Assembly (NCBI RefSeq): GCF_012027615.1
Contig: NZ_SNUT01000002.1
Span: 62,001 to 126,000, forward strand
Reading direction: 5' to 3'
DNA from: Thermococcus sp. 21S7
GTDB lineage: Archaea > Methanobacteriota_B > Thermococci > Thermococcales > Thermococcaceae
DNA: 64,000 bases
Part shown: positions 47,703 through 54,998 of the stretch, one piece after another
How positions within the stretch are numbered: the stretch's first letter is position 1
Layout of the letters: each line of letters opens with the position of its first letter
Notes under the pieces: model-generated
What the model saw: only the letters and a program-made list of their open reading frames with translations
Databases searched by the model: none
What the model was told of the DNA's origin: nothing
Program-made: the position numbers and the translations under genes

Positions 47703-48676
47703 TGAAGGTCATTAGATTCGGCCCGTCCATACTCTTTCTTAGAACCAGGGACTCTGAGTTGGTAAAAAGGGCCGTTTCTGAGGCATTTGGTGTCGATGAA
47801 CTGCCAACGGATGAGGCGATAAAACTCAGCAACGAGTTTGAAACTGTCGTTTTCGTAACTGAGGAATGGAAGAAGGAGACCATCCCGCCGGAGACGGCTT
47901 TCCTGATAGGGGCCCACGCCCCGGTCGTCCTCAGCGAGATCGTCAACCGAAACCTCCCCGTGGAGAAGGTGCACGTTGAGAGCACCCTAATCCTCCTGCG
48001 GATACCCACCAACGTTGAGGACGGGCTCAGGCTGCTGGCCGAGAAGTACGGCGGCGAAATCATGGACATTCGAACCGCCTTCGACGAGGGCGAAGCCGGG
48101 GACACGATAATCGGCGTAACGACGAAGAAGCTCAGCGCTCCCATTGGACCGGATGAAATCGCGGGGGCGGTTCTGATACGCAGGGACTTCCTGAGCGTCT
48201 ATCATGAGTTAACGATTGACGTTCCGGTTCTCCTCCTCCGGCTGATGCCCGAATGGAAGGAGCTTACCATCAAAGTCTACGACACCGACAAGCGCTACGA
48301 TGAGAACATAGAGCGGCTGATGATGGTCATAGAGAACCTCGACCTCGGCTTCGTCGTCGGCGAGGGCTGGGACTGGGACTATCCGAGGCCCTTCATGCGC
48401 GTTCCAGTGTACAAGCTCAAGCTGCTGACGTGGGAGGACCCGGTGCGCGTTAAGTTCCTGCTGAAGGGCATCGAATACGTTGGATACAAGCGTCTCTGCG
48501 ACATAGACGTTTTCCTGGAGGGCAAGAAGATTCACTGGACGTCCCTCGGGAAGTACGACTCGAAGTTCGAGCTTGCCAAGGCCGCCCGTGAGGAGCTGGA
48601 GAGGAACCTCAGCGAGGACGTCCTGGAGAGGCTTAGAAAAATAGATGAGGTTCTAGTTTCAGAATCCAAAGATTAG
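47702..48676 (+). CDS. Conserved protein of unknown function
   Basis: The roughly 324-residue soluble protein starts MKVIRFGPSILFLRTRDSEL. It consists of alternating strands and helices with FETVVFVTEEWKKETIPPETAFLIGAHAP near residue 50 and a C-terminal half resembling a small alpha/beta domain (LKLLTWEDPVRVKFLLKGIEYVG). I recognise no catalytic motif or named family. The start overlaps the stop of the phosphoesterase (ATGA); ATG 47699 is an alternative after GGAGGGGAAT. Convergent overlap of 4 bases with the methyltransferase gene. Confidence 0.7.
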   Translation: MKVIRFGPSILFLRTRDSELVKRAVSEAFGVDELPTDEAIKLSNEFETVVFVTEEWKKETIPPETAFLIGAHAPVVLSEIVNRNLPVEKVHVESTLILLRIPTNVEDGLRLLAEKYGGEIMDIRTAFDEGEAGDTIIGVTTKKLSAPIGPDEIAGAVLIRRDFLSVYHELTIDVPVLLLRLMPEWKELTIKVYDTDKRYDENIERLMMVIENLDLGFVVGEGWDWDYPRPFMRVPVYKLKLLTWEDPVRVKFLLKGIEYVGYKRLCDIDVFLEGKKIHWTSLGKYDSKFELAKAAREELERNLSEDVLERLRKIDEVLVSESKD

Positions 48677-49602
48677 AGCTTTTTAACCTTCGCAACGAAG
48701 AAGCCGCTCGTTCCGTGCCTGTCTGGATAAAAGCGCCTCGCTTTTCTTATCTCTTCACTCAGCTCGATTCCGAAGGGGCTCGTTAAAGCCGGCTCGCCGT
48801 GGCGGAGCGGGAGCAGTTCAACGTCAAAGTTATCAAGAACCCACTGAAGGACGAACTCGTTCTCCTCCGGTTCGAGGGAGCAGGTCGAGTAAACCAGAAC
48901 TCCTCCGGGCTTCAGAACCCCCAGGGCTTTTTCGATGAGCTTCATCTGCAGTCCCTGGCAGAACTTCACGTCCTCCATCGTCCTGTTGGCCTTACGCTCC
49001 GGGTTCTTGTGTATCGTTCCCGAACCGGTGCAGGGGGCATCCAGGAGGATTCTATCGAACTCGATGCCCAGCTCGGCTATGTGGAGTGAGGATTTGTGGA
49101 TGAGCACGGTGTTGGTTACCCCTAGGCGAGAAAGGTTGAGCCGAGTTTCCTTTAAGCGTTCCTCCCCGACGTCGAAGGCGTAGATTATCCCCTCGTTCTC
49201 CATCAGCTGGGCAATGTAGGAAGTTTTACCCCCAGGTGCCGCCGCCATGTCGGCAACGGTTTCACCGGGCTTCGGTTCGAGCGCCACCGGCGGATACATA
49301 GAGCTTGCTTCCTGAATGTAAAGCAGGCCGCTCAGGTACTCGGGTGTGGATGTTACCGAAAAGGGCTCGCGTGTTAGGCAGAACCCCTCCCTCGCCCAGG
49401 GGACGCGTTTGAACTGAAAGCCCTTCTTGTTGAGGAGCTTGGTGAGCTTCGGCACTTCGATGCGGAGGGTGTTTACGCGGAAGCACCTCGACAGGGGCTT
49501 TTCCATGGCCTCGGCTATAGCTAATGCCCTCTCACCCCAGAGGGTATAATATCTCTCCGCGAAGGTCTTGGAGTATCCGAGGCTGAATAGCTTTTCGAGC
49601 AT
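48673..49602 (-). CDS. NOL1/NOP2/Sun-family RNA cytosine-5 methyltransferase
   Basis: The 309-residue protein starts MLEKLFSLGYSKTFAERYYT and has RCFRVNTLR, the SAM motif VADMAAAPGGKTSYIAQLM (about residue 115), DRILLDAPCTGSGTIHKNP with the release cysteine of motif IV, and VYSTCSLEPEENEFVLQWVL with the catalytic cysteine of motif VI. It makes 5-methylcytosine in tRNA or rRNA; the substrate is not defined by sequence. The 49653 extension is rejected: TATA TTTTAAACC (minus, about 49623-49631) predicts a leaderless start at 49602. Three palindromes lie just upstream. Confidence 0.9.
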   Translation of the reverse strand: MLEKLFSLGYSKTFAERYYTLWGERALAIAEAMEKPLSRCFRVNTLRIEVPKLTKLLNKKGFQFKRVPWAREGFCLTREPFSVTSTPEYLSGLLYIQEASSMYPPVALEPKPGETVADMAAAPGGKTSYIAQLMENEGIIYAFDVGEERLKETRLNLSRLGVTNTVLIHKSSLHIAELGIEFDRILLDAPCTGSGTIHKNPERKANRTMEDVKFCQGLQMKLIEKALGVLKPGGVLVYSTCSLEPEENEFVLQWVLDNFDVELLPLRHGEPALTSPFGIELSEEIRKARRFYPDRHGTSGFFVAKVKKL

Positions 49603-49641
49603 GGTAGGAAATACGAAGGGGGGTTTAAAAGGTTCTTCGTT

Positions 49642-49725
49642 TGTGAAAGCCAACTTTCATAACTGCGATGATTTATGAAAGTGCACTTTCATAGAAGGGC
49701 AGTTTTGTGAAAGTCCGCTTTCACA
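49642..49725. promoter_or_regulatory. Array of three 20-base palindromes at exact 32-base spacing
   Basis: Copies are at 49642-49661, 49674-49693 and 49706-49725, each TRTGAAAG-N4-CTTTCAYA. Copies 2 and 3 are perfect 8-base dyads and copy 1 has one mismatch. The 4-base centres (CCAA, TGCA, TCCG) and the 12-base linkers are unrelated, so only the arms are conserved. Arm changes are matched (TGTG with CACA, TATG with CATA). The array lies upstream of the TATA box of the RNA methyltransferase gene and downstream of argF. Spacing of about three helical turns puts all sites on one DNA face, as for cooperative binding of a dimeric regulator. Confidence 0.7.
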
Positions 49726-49782
49726 GCGGAAGGCATCCCAGAAGGCCAAGCAGTGTGGGAGAACAAAAGGGAAGAAAAGGCC

Positions 49783-50730
49783 TCAGACCTTAATCCCGCC
49801 CATGACAAGGGCCATAACGGCTTTCTGGGCGTGGAGCCTGTTCTCGGCCTCGTCGAAGACGACGCTGTTCGGGGAGTCGACGACGTCGTCGGTGACCTCC
49901 TCGCCGCGGTGGGCCGGGAGGCAGTGCATGAAGATATAGTCCGGCTTGGCGTGCTTGACGAGGTCCTTGTTCACCTGGAAGGGCATGAAAATCTTTCTCC
50001 TCTCCTCGGCCTCGGCCTCCTGACCCATGCTGGCCCAGACGTCGGTGTAGATGACGTCCGCATCCTTAACTGCCTGAACCGGGTCGTGGAGGAGCTCGAA
50101 GCTGCCGCCGCTCTCGGCCGCGTTCTGCTCGGCCCACTTGATGACCCTCTCGTCCGGCTCGAAGCCCTCCGGGGTTGCAACGACGACGTGGGCACCGAGC
50201 TTGGTTCCGGCTATCATGAGCGAGTGGGCGACGTTGTTTCCGTCACCGACGTAGACTATCTTGAGGCCGGCTATGCGGCCCTTCTTCTCAAGTATGGTCT
50301 GGTAGTCGGCAAGGGCCTGGCACGGGTGGCTGAAGTCGCTCAGACCGTTGATGACCGGGACGCTGGCGTACTTGGCGAGGTCAACGACGTCCTGGTGGTC
50401 GAAAACCCTCGCCATTATTCCGTCGACGTACCTGCTGAGAACGCGGGCGGTGTCGGCTATGGTCTCGCCCCTCCTCAGCTGGAGGTCGTTGGCGTTGAGG
50501 TAGAGGCCGTAGCCGCCGAGCTGGTAGATTCCAACCTCGAAGGAGATCCTCGTTCTGGTCGAGGGCTTCTGGAAGATCATGGCCAGGGTCTTGCCCTCAA
50601 GAACGCGGTGCGGCTTTCCTATCTTGTTCCAAATCTTCATCATCTCAGCGGTCTTGAGAATAGTCTCAATCTCCTCCCTTGTGAAGTCCTGAAGGCAGAG
50701 AACATCCCTTCCTGCAAGGCTAACCACCAT
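49783..50730 (-). CDS. argF: Ornithine carbamoyltransferase
   Basis: The 315-residue enzyme starts MVVSLAGRDVLCLQDFTREE, with the carbamoyl phosphate motif FQKPSTRTRISFE (about residue 50), FSHPCQALADYQTI, the DGNNVAHSL segment and the ornithine-site FMHCLPAHRGEEVTDDV (about residue 270). It matches the well-studied Pyrococcus enzyme in length and almost every motif. It makes citrulline from ornithine. ATG 50730 matches the Pyrococcus start and follows GGTGATGCAC; upstream ATG/GTG codons at 50736 and 50739 are alternatives. TATA TTATTAAAAGG (minus) lies near 50757-50767. Confidence 0.96.
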   Translation of the reverse strand: MVVSLAGRDVLCLQDFTREEIETILKTAEMMKIWNKIGKPHRVLEGKTLAMIFQKPSTRTRISFEVGIYQLGGYGLYLNANDLQLRRGETIADTARVLSRYVDGIMARVFDHQDVVDLAKYASVPVINGLSDFSHPCQALADYQTILEKKGRIAGLKIVYVGDGNNVAHSLMIAGTKLGAHVVVATPEGFEPDERVIKWAEQNAAESGGSFELLHDPVQAVKDADVIYTDVWASMGQEAEAEERRKIFMPFQVNKDLVKHAKPDYIFMHCLPAHRGEEVTDDVVDSPNSVVFDEAENRLHAQKAVMALVMGGIKV

Positions 50731-50963
50731 GTGCATCACCGATTAATGCTGGCGCTCCCTTTTAATAACCCTTTCGTCGGATAAACCTGCTCCCGGCTGA
50801 AATCTTTTGAGCATTAGCGTCCTTGAACTTTCCAAACGTAATGGGCATTAGTGCATCTGTTGCTCCATTGGGGCAATTCCGACTGAACTGTGTCCTAAAT
50901 TTTATGGCCTGGCGTAGAAACATTTTTATAAGGCTAGTCCCTATCTGGGATGAGGTGACCAAT

Positions 50964-51485
50964 ATGGCAGAGCTTAAGAATGCAAAACTGATGGGAGGTA
51001 TAGGCGCCCTGCTGACCTTCCTGGGGCTGGGCTTCATAGGCTTCGTTCTGAAGCTCTTTGCAGTTAAGAACATAGCCGAGGCCACAGGAAGGGAGGAGAT
51101 ATTCAGCAAGTACCTCTGGGCGGCAATACTTAACATAGTGGCCAGTTTAATACTCGTGGGGACTATGTGGGGTTCCATGCTGAAAATGGGGATGAGCGAG
51201 TCCCCGGAGATGGGCCTTGGGATGCTTGGGATTGGTGGACTCGTGGCAGTGGTGTTGATGATTGTTGGGGTCTGGTTTATGAAGCAGAGCTACGACATGA
51301 TATCCCAGGAGACCGGGGTTGGTATGTTCCACACGGTCGCTCTGCTGTACATCATCGGCGCAATCCTGATGATAGTCCTCATCGGTGGCCTGCTTATTGT
51401 CATAGCGGCAATCCTGGAGATAGTCGCGTTCTTCTCACTTCCCGACGAGATATCCAAGCCCGTTGAAGAGCCAGTGCCTGTTTAG
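50964..51485 (+). CDS. DUF996 family membrane protein
   Basis: The 173-residue protein starts MAELKNAKLMGGIGALLTFL and has about five membrane segments with the charged loop KLFAVKNIAEATGREEIFSKYLWA between the first and second. The pattern matches DUF996; a methionine- and glycine-rich loop (MLKMGMSESPEMGLGMLG) lies near residue 73. Function unknown. GAGGTGACCAAT precedes ATG 50964 and CATTTTTATAAGG near 50921 is the TATA element. T-rich tracts follow the stop. Confidence 0.82.
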   Translation: MAELKNAKLMGGIGALLTFLGLGFIGFVLKLFAVKNIAEATGREEIFSKYLWAAILNIVASLILVGTMWGSMLKMGMSESPEMGLGMLGIGGLVAVVLMIVGVWFMKQSYDMISQETGVGMFHTVALLYIIGAILMIVLIGGLLIVIAAILEIVAFFSLPDEISKPVEEPVPV

Positions 51486-51530
51486 TTTCCTGTTTGGTTT
51501 TTTGTTTTCGGCTTCCTTTTTTCGATTTTT
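51486..51530 (+). terminator. Multiple T-tract terminator after DUF996 gene
   Basis: Three T-runs (TTTTTT, TTTTTT and TTTTT) within 45 bases follow the stop, without a stem. This is the clearest archaeal terminator in the window and separates the DUF996 gene from the structured region that follows. Confidence 0.6.
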
Positions 51531-51539
51531 GCCCTGTGG

Positions 51540-52020
51540 ACATATGGCGTTCTCGCCCTTTTCGGGCCCCCGGGACTTCCGCGGGAAACCTGTTGGACAC
51601 TCCCCGAGCTGACCTCCTCCCAGCCAAGGCGAGGGTTCCAATGGGTTAACCCCCTCGCCATTAACGGGTGGTTGGTTCGCGGGCCCATTACTTACTCCCG
51701 TCGCCAGTTTCGGGTTCGCCCAAAGGCCCGGTCTCGGGCCCGTTACCCCTACCGGCAAAGCCCGATTGGGGTTATGGTTTCAGAGGCCACCATTCAGGGT
51801 TTCAAACTGCCCAACGGGCAGTTCTCAAAAGGACGCCTTACGGCGTCAACCCTCCAATGCCGGAGGGTAACGTGAAACCCCTCATCTCATCGGGTTGTTT
51901 TTACAGTGGCCTCTCCAAGGCCCTTATTAAATTGGGAAATTATTTAAGGGTTTTCGGTGATTCAAGGCTCGTTGGGTTGAAAACTGTACCCGCCCTTAAA
52001 GGGCGAGACTTTCAAAAGAA
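51540..52020. other. GC-rich, highly structured region without a convincing gene
   Basis: No frame here shows a recognisable protein, but inverted repeats are dense. GGCGAGGG/CCCTCGCC lies at 51628-51659, GGCCCG-GTCT-CGGGCC at 51725-51740, a branched cloverleaf at 51782-51914 (listed separately), and TTGAAA...CGCCC-TTAAA-GGGCG...TTTCAA at 51977-52015. Two short direct repeats starting GGGCCC also occur near 51681 and 51737. Candidates are a structured noncoding RNA, a non-autonomous mobile element or a derelict insertion sequence. TATA-like ATTATTTAAGG near 51940 may serve thyX. Confidence 0.5.
51782..51914. ncRNA. Predicted cloverleaf-like structured RNA
   Basis: Five perfect helices nest without conflict. 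AGAGGCCAC (51782-51790) pairs with GTGGCCTCT (51906-51914). Inside it GGGTTTCA (51797-51804) pairs with TGAAACCC (51873-51880). Inside that are three hairpins: CTGCCC-AAC-GGGCAG (51807-51821), GACGCC-TTAC-GGCGTC (51832-51847) and CCCTCC-AATGCC-GGAGGG (51850-51867). All arms are perfect Watson-Crick, so the transcribed strand cannot be told. I do not recognise the family. Confidence 0.45.
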
Positions 52021-52068
52021 AAAGGTAAACCTAATAAACCTGGGCCTTTTCTATCTCCGGTGACGCGA

Positions 52069-52806
52069 ATGGGGAATGGGATCAGGGTTACCCTTGTCAA
52101 TTATACAAAAAAACCTCTCGAAACCGTCACTTGGGCCGCGCTCATAAGCTACTGGGATGAATGGGAGACGGAAGCGTTCGAGCGCATGGGCGAAGGGGAC
52201 GTTGGGATGCACCTGCCCCGGGTTCTGGGCTACGGCCACGAGTCGATACTGGAGCACGCGGTTCTGACGTTCTCGATTGAGGGCTGTTCTCGTGTCTGTT
52301 CGCACCAACTTGTAAGACATAGACTCGCAAGTTATACCCAACAGTCACAAAGATACATAATATTAAACCCAAATGATGTTGAGGAGACCTTCGTAATCCC
52401 CGAAAGCATCAAGGAGAGACCGGAGCTCTACGAGAAGTGGAAAAATCTGATGCGCGAAGCCATCGAGCTCTATGAGGAGAGCTACAAAGCTGGAATTCAT
52501 CAGGAGGACGCGCGCTTTATACTCCCCCAGGCGGTTAGGACGAAGCTCGTCGTGACCATGAACCTGCGCGAGCTGAAGCACTTCTTTGGCCTCAGGCTCT
52601 GCGAGAGGGCGCAGTGGGAGATTCGCGAGGTTGCCTGGAAGATGCTGGAGGAGATTGCCAGAAACGACGAGCTCAGGCCGATTATCAGGTGGGCGAAGCT
52701 CGGTCCCCGCTGTGTTCAGCTTGGCTACTGCCCGGAGAGGGAGCTGATGCCTGAGGGTTGCTGGAAGAGGACGAAAGAGAAATGGAGGAGAATAGCTGGA
52801 ATATAA
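52069..52806 (+). CDS. thyX: FAD-dependent thymidylate synthase ThyX
   Basis: The 245-residue protein contains the ThyX motif RHRLASYTQQS (RHRX7S, residues 83-93) preceded by SRVCSHQLV, and the C-terminal RAQWEIREVAWKM and GPRCVQLGYCPE segments. It makes dTMP from dUMP with methylene-carrier and reduced flavin. ATG 52069 follows GGTGACGCGA. The bases around the RHR motif (about 52303-52380) are much more AT-rich than the rest of the gene. A degraded copy of its 3' end lies at 54616-54764, and a structured region lies upstream, so the gene is probably part of an exchanged segment. Confidence 0.93.
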   Translation: MGNGIRVTLVNYTKKPLETVTWAALISYWDEWETEAFERMGEGDVGMHLPRVLGYGHESILEHAVLTFSIEGCSRVCSHQLVRHRLASYTQQSQRYIILNPNDVEETFVIPESIKERPELYEKWKNLMREAIELYEESYKAGIHQEDARFILPQAVRTKLVVTMNLRELKHFFGLRLCERAQWEIREVAWKMLEEIARNDELRPIIRWAKLGPRCVQLGYCPERELMPEGCWKRTKEKWRRIAGI

Positions 52807-52865
52807 TTCAGTTTCCGGCCTTTGGAGGGCGAACAATGACCCTGGAAACTGGATAGAGTTCCAAC

Positions 52866-54431
52866 TTAAAGTTCCTTCGCGGTTCTCTTTTCAACCAGCA
52901 CTATCCTGTCCACGAGCTTGGTGGTGGAGGGCCTGTGGGATATGGCGATCAAAGTTATTCCCCTGGCCTTTATTTTCTCAATTATCTCGGCTTCCACGTC
53001 GGGATCGACTCCCGAAAGGGCCTCATCGAGTATCAGCACCTCGGGCCTGCGGATTAGGGCCCTGGCCAGTGCTATCCTCTGGCGTTCTCCAAGGGAAACC
53101 TCCCTGTGTCCTGGTCCGATTTTCTCATCAGGAGGCAGGTCTACTTTTGCCACCTCCATCACATCCCTCAGGGCTTCTTCGTCAAATTTTTCCCAGAGGG
53201 TTATGTTCTCCCTAACGGTTCCCGGGAATACGAACTCGTTGGTCTCCACCAGAACTATCTTCTCCCGGGGGTTCCTGAACTCGAAGGCCGGCACACTGTT
53301 TATCAGGACTTCCCCTTTCTCGGGGCGATAATGACAGGCTATTATGTTGGCGAGGGTTGTTTTACCGCTTCCGCTCTCCCCGATGATGCCGATGCTGTCC
53401 CCGTGGGATATCCTCAGGTTTACATTCTCCAGTATCCCGCTGTACGAGACGTTTTTCAGCTCTATCGACTCAACCCTCATAAGCGTCCTGTCCCCAAAGC
53501 TCTCCTCCTCCATGTTGAGCGCCTCGTCAATCCTCTTCAGCGCGGGGTAAGATTCGGGAACGTGGCTGAGATCGCTTAAAATGACGACCAAGGGCTCTAT
53601 GACCTCGCCCGCCATCATATAAAACGCCACCAGAGTTCCGGTGTCCACCTTCCAGAGGAGTCCGACCAGAACGCTGATCAGAGGCACGAGCCGATAGAGG
53701 GTGTTGTACAGGTACCGGTATTTCAACGATGCGAGCACCAGGCTCTTAACTGAGTTGTACCATCCACTGCACTCTTCGTTCAGCTTCCTTACGGCGCCGT
53801 TTAGGGCGCTTGTGTTCCTGATGGTTTTCCTGCCTTCAAGTTTTGTCCTTATCCTTTCAACCAGCATTGAGAATCTGCTCCTCTCTTTGGCAGACACTTT
53901 AGCGAGTTCTCCAACCTGCTTTTTGAATAGAAGGACTGTTATTATCAAAAACGGCAGCAACACGAGGGAGAGCCGCGGGCTAAGGAGGAAGAGGGCTATG
54001 AGATACGCCCCGAAGCTTACCGCGTTCACAATCAAAGCTGGTATCAAGGCAGCCGATAGGGAGCTGACATAAACAACGTTTGAAATCAGGTCGGTGAGAT
54101 ATTCGCCGGGGGTTTTTGCCCTGAAGGTCTCCTCCTTTGCGTGCAGGATTCTCCTGTAAATTCGGCCGATTATCTCCACCTGCATTGCCCTCTTCGATAC
54201 CTCAAGGAGGTAGGTAACCACGAAGCTCAGGGCGTTTATCAAAACGAGAAAAACTCCCAGTGTGAGGATCCTACCAGTACCCGGGCTGTTTATGGCGTCT
54301 CTCAGCATCAGGGCAAAGCGAATGTTGAGGTAAGAAACAACCAAATTCACGAGAACGATAACCGCCTGCCTCTTCCTCAGGCTTCTTGACAGCTCCCAGT
54401 ATCTGGAGAACGAGTGCCTGAGCACGCTCAT
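52866..54431 (-). CDS. ABC exporter half-transporter (fused membrane and ATPase domains)
   Basis: The 521-residue protein has about six membrane segments in residues 20-290, then an ATPase domain with Walker A GIIGESGSGKTTLAN (about residue 350), signature EVSLGERQRIALARAL, Walker B VLILDEALSGVDPD and a switch histidine in AISHRPS. It would act as a homodimer. The substrate (peptide, drug or lipid) is unknown. GAGGAGGTACTGTA precedes ATG 54431 and an AT-rich TATAATATAAT-type promoter lies just upstream. It is flanked by thyX and by a thyX remnant, implying transfer together with thyX. Confidence 0.88.
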   Translation of the reverse strand: MSVLRHSFSRYWELSRSLRKRQAVIVLVNLVVSYLNIRFALMLRDAINSPGTGRILTLGVFLVLINALSFVVTYLLEVSKRAMQVEIIGRIYRRILHAKEETFRAKTPGEYLTDLISNVVYVSSLSAALIPALIVNAVSFGAYLIALFLLSPRLSLVLLPFLIITVLLFKKQVGELAKVSAKERSRFSMLVERIRTKLEGRKTIRNTSALNGAVRKLNEECSGWYNSVKSLVLASLKYRYLYNTLYRLVPLISVLVGLLWKVDTGTLVAFYMMAGEVIEPLVVILSDLSHVPESYPALKRIDEALNMEEESFGDRTLMRVESIELKNVSYSGILENVNLRISHGDSIGIIGESGSGKTTLANIIACHYRPEKGEVLINSVPAFEFRNPREKIVLVETNEFVFPGTVRENITLWEKFDEEALRDVMEVAKVDLPPDEKIGPGHREVSLGERQRIALARALIRRPEVLILDEALSGVDPDVEAEIIEKIKARGITLIAISHRPSTTKLVDRIVLVEKRTAKEL

Positions 54432-54615
54432 TACAGTACCTCCTCATTATATTATATTGCATATTGAATTTATAACTCTCACTAAATAACAACCTAATGT
54501 TAAAAACTTCTTATAGTGAACATGCACATTTAGAAATCAGTAGTTCTTCCACAGCTATCTAGAGGAATAAAAGGATGTGTTTATTCCGGATTCTCAAGCT
54601 TTATCCCTTCAATCC

Positions 54616-54764
54616 GCCAAAAACGATGAACTCAGGCCGATTATCAGGTGGGCGAAGCTCGGTCCCCGCTGTGTTCAGCTCGGCTACTGCCATGGAGGGA
54701 GCTTATGCCACCCGGCTGCTGGAAGAGGACAAAGGAAAGGTGGGCAAAGGTTGCCAGGATATGA
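54616..54764 (+). pseudogene. thyX: Frameshifted 3' remnant of a second thyX allele
   Basis: This 149-base stretch aligns with the last 150 bases of the intact thyX (52657-52806). Over the first 75 bases only four differ, three of them synonymous and one Arg to Lys. A one-base net deletion follows just after the TACTGC codons, and in the shifted frame the end reads ELMPPGCWKRTKERWAKVARI-like sequence and stops with TGA at 54762-54764. The remnant therefore comes from a once functional, slightly different thyX. It lacks the rest of the gene and any start signal; the sequence around it is AT-rich and otherwise empty. Confidence 0.8.
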
Positions 54765-54868
54765 ATAATTTTTCATAAATTTTTTGGTTCAATGTTCAAT
54801 ACATCAAAATAATATTTGGGTAGGGAGGTTTATTGAAGAACTTCCATGCATTTTGTTATCCCTTGTTA

Positions 54869-54910
54869 GCTATTCTGGGGTAGATTTGCCATAATAATTT
54901 ACAGAATAGC
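54869..54910. repeat. Inverted repeat GCTATTCTG / CAGAATAGC upstream of nhaC
   Basis: Perfect 9-base arms (54869-54877 and 54902-54910) enclose 24 AT-rich bases. It lies about 20 bases upstream of the nhaC TATA box. It could be a terminator-like hairpin, an operator or a trace of the recombination that left the thyX remnant. Confidence 0.45.
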
Positions 54911-54928
54911 CATAAAAGTTCTAAAAAG

Positions 54929-54983
54929 ACTTTTATATTGTACCACTGATATCTATTGGCGACGTGCCCCCAATAGTACAATA
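54929..54983 (+). promoter_or_regulatory. nhaC promoter with nested dyad symmetry
   Basis: ACTTTTATATTG (about 54929-54940) is the TATA element, with a start site expected near 54960. TATTGTAC (54936-54943) and GTACAATA (54976-54983) are perfect 8-base arms, with TATTGG/CCAATA (54954-54959, 54970-54975) nested inside. The outer left arm overlaps the TATA box, so a bound repressor would block the promoter. GGGTGGTTGAACC precedes ATG 54999. Confidence 0.5.
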
Positions 54984-54998
54984 GCGGGTGGTTGAACC

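Noticed and set aside
49642-49725. CRISPR array
   Set aside because: Only three units, spacers of 12 bases and variable centres inside each repeat; conserved arms with dyad symmetry fit an operator array instead.
51435-52063. Several 67-131-codon frames in the structured region before thyX
   Set aside because: They are Pro/Gly/Arg-rich products of GC-rich inverted repeats, overlap one another on both strands and show no domain or proper start signal.
54577-54768. A 63-codon frame over the thyX remnant taken as a gene
   Set aside because: Its middle is the thyX frame, but it shifts after LGYC and its beginning is unrelated, so it is a pseudogene fragment.
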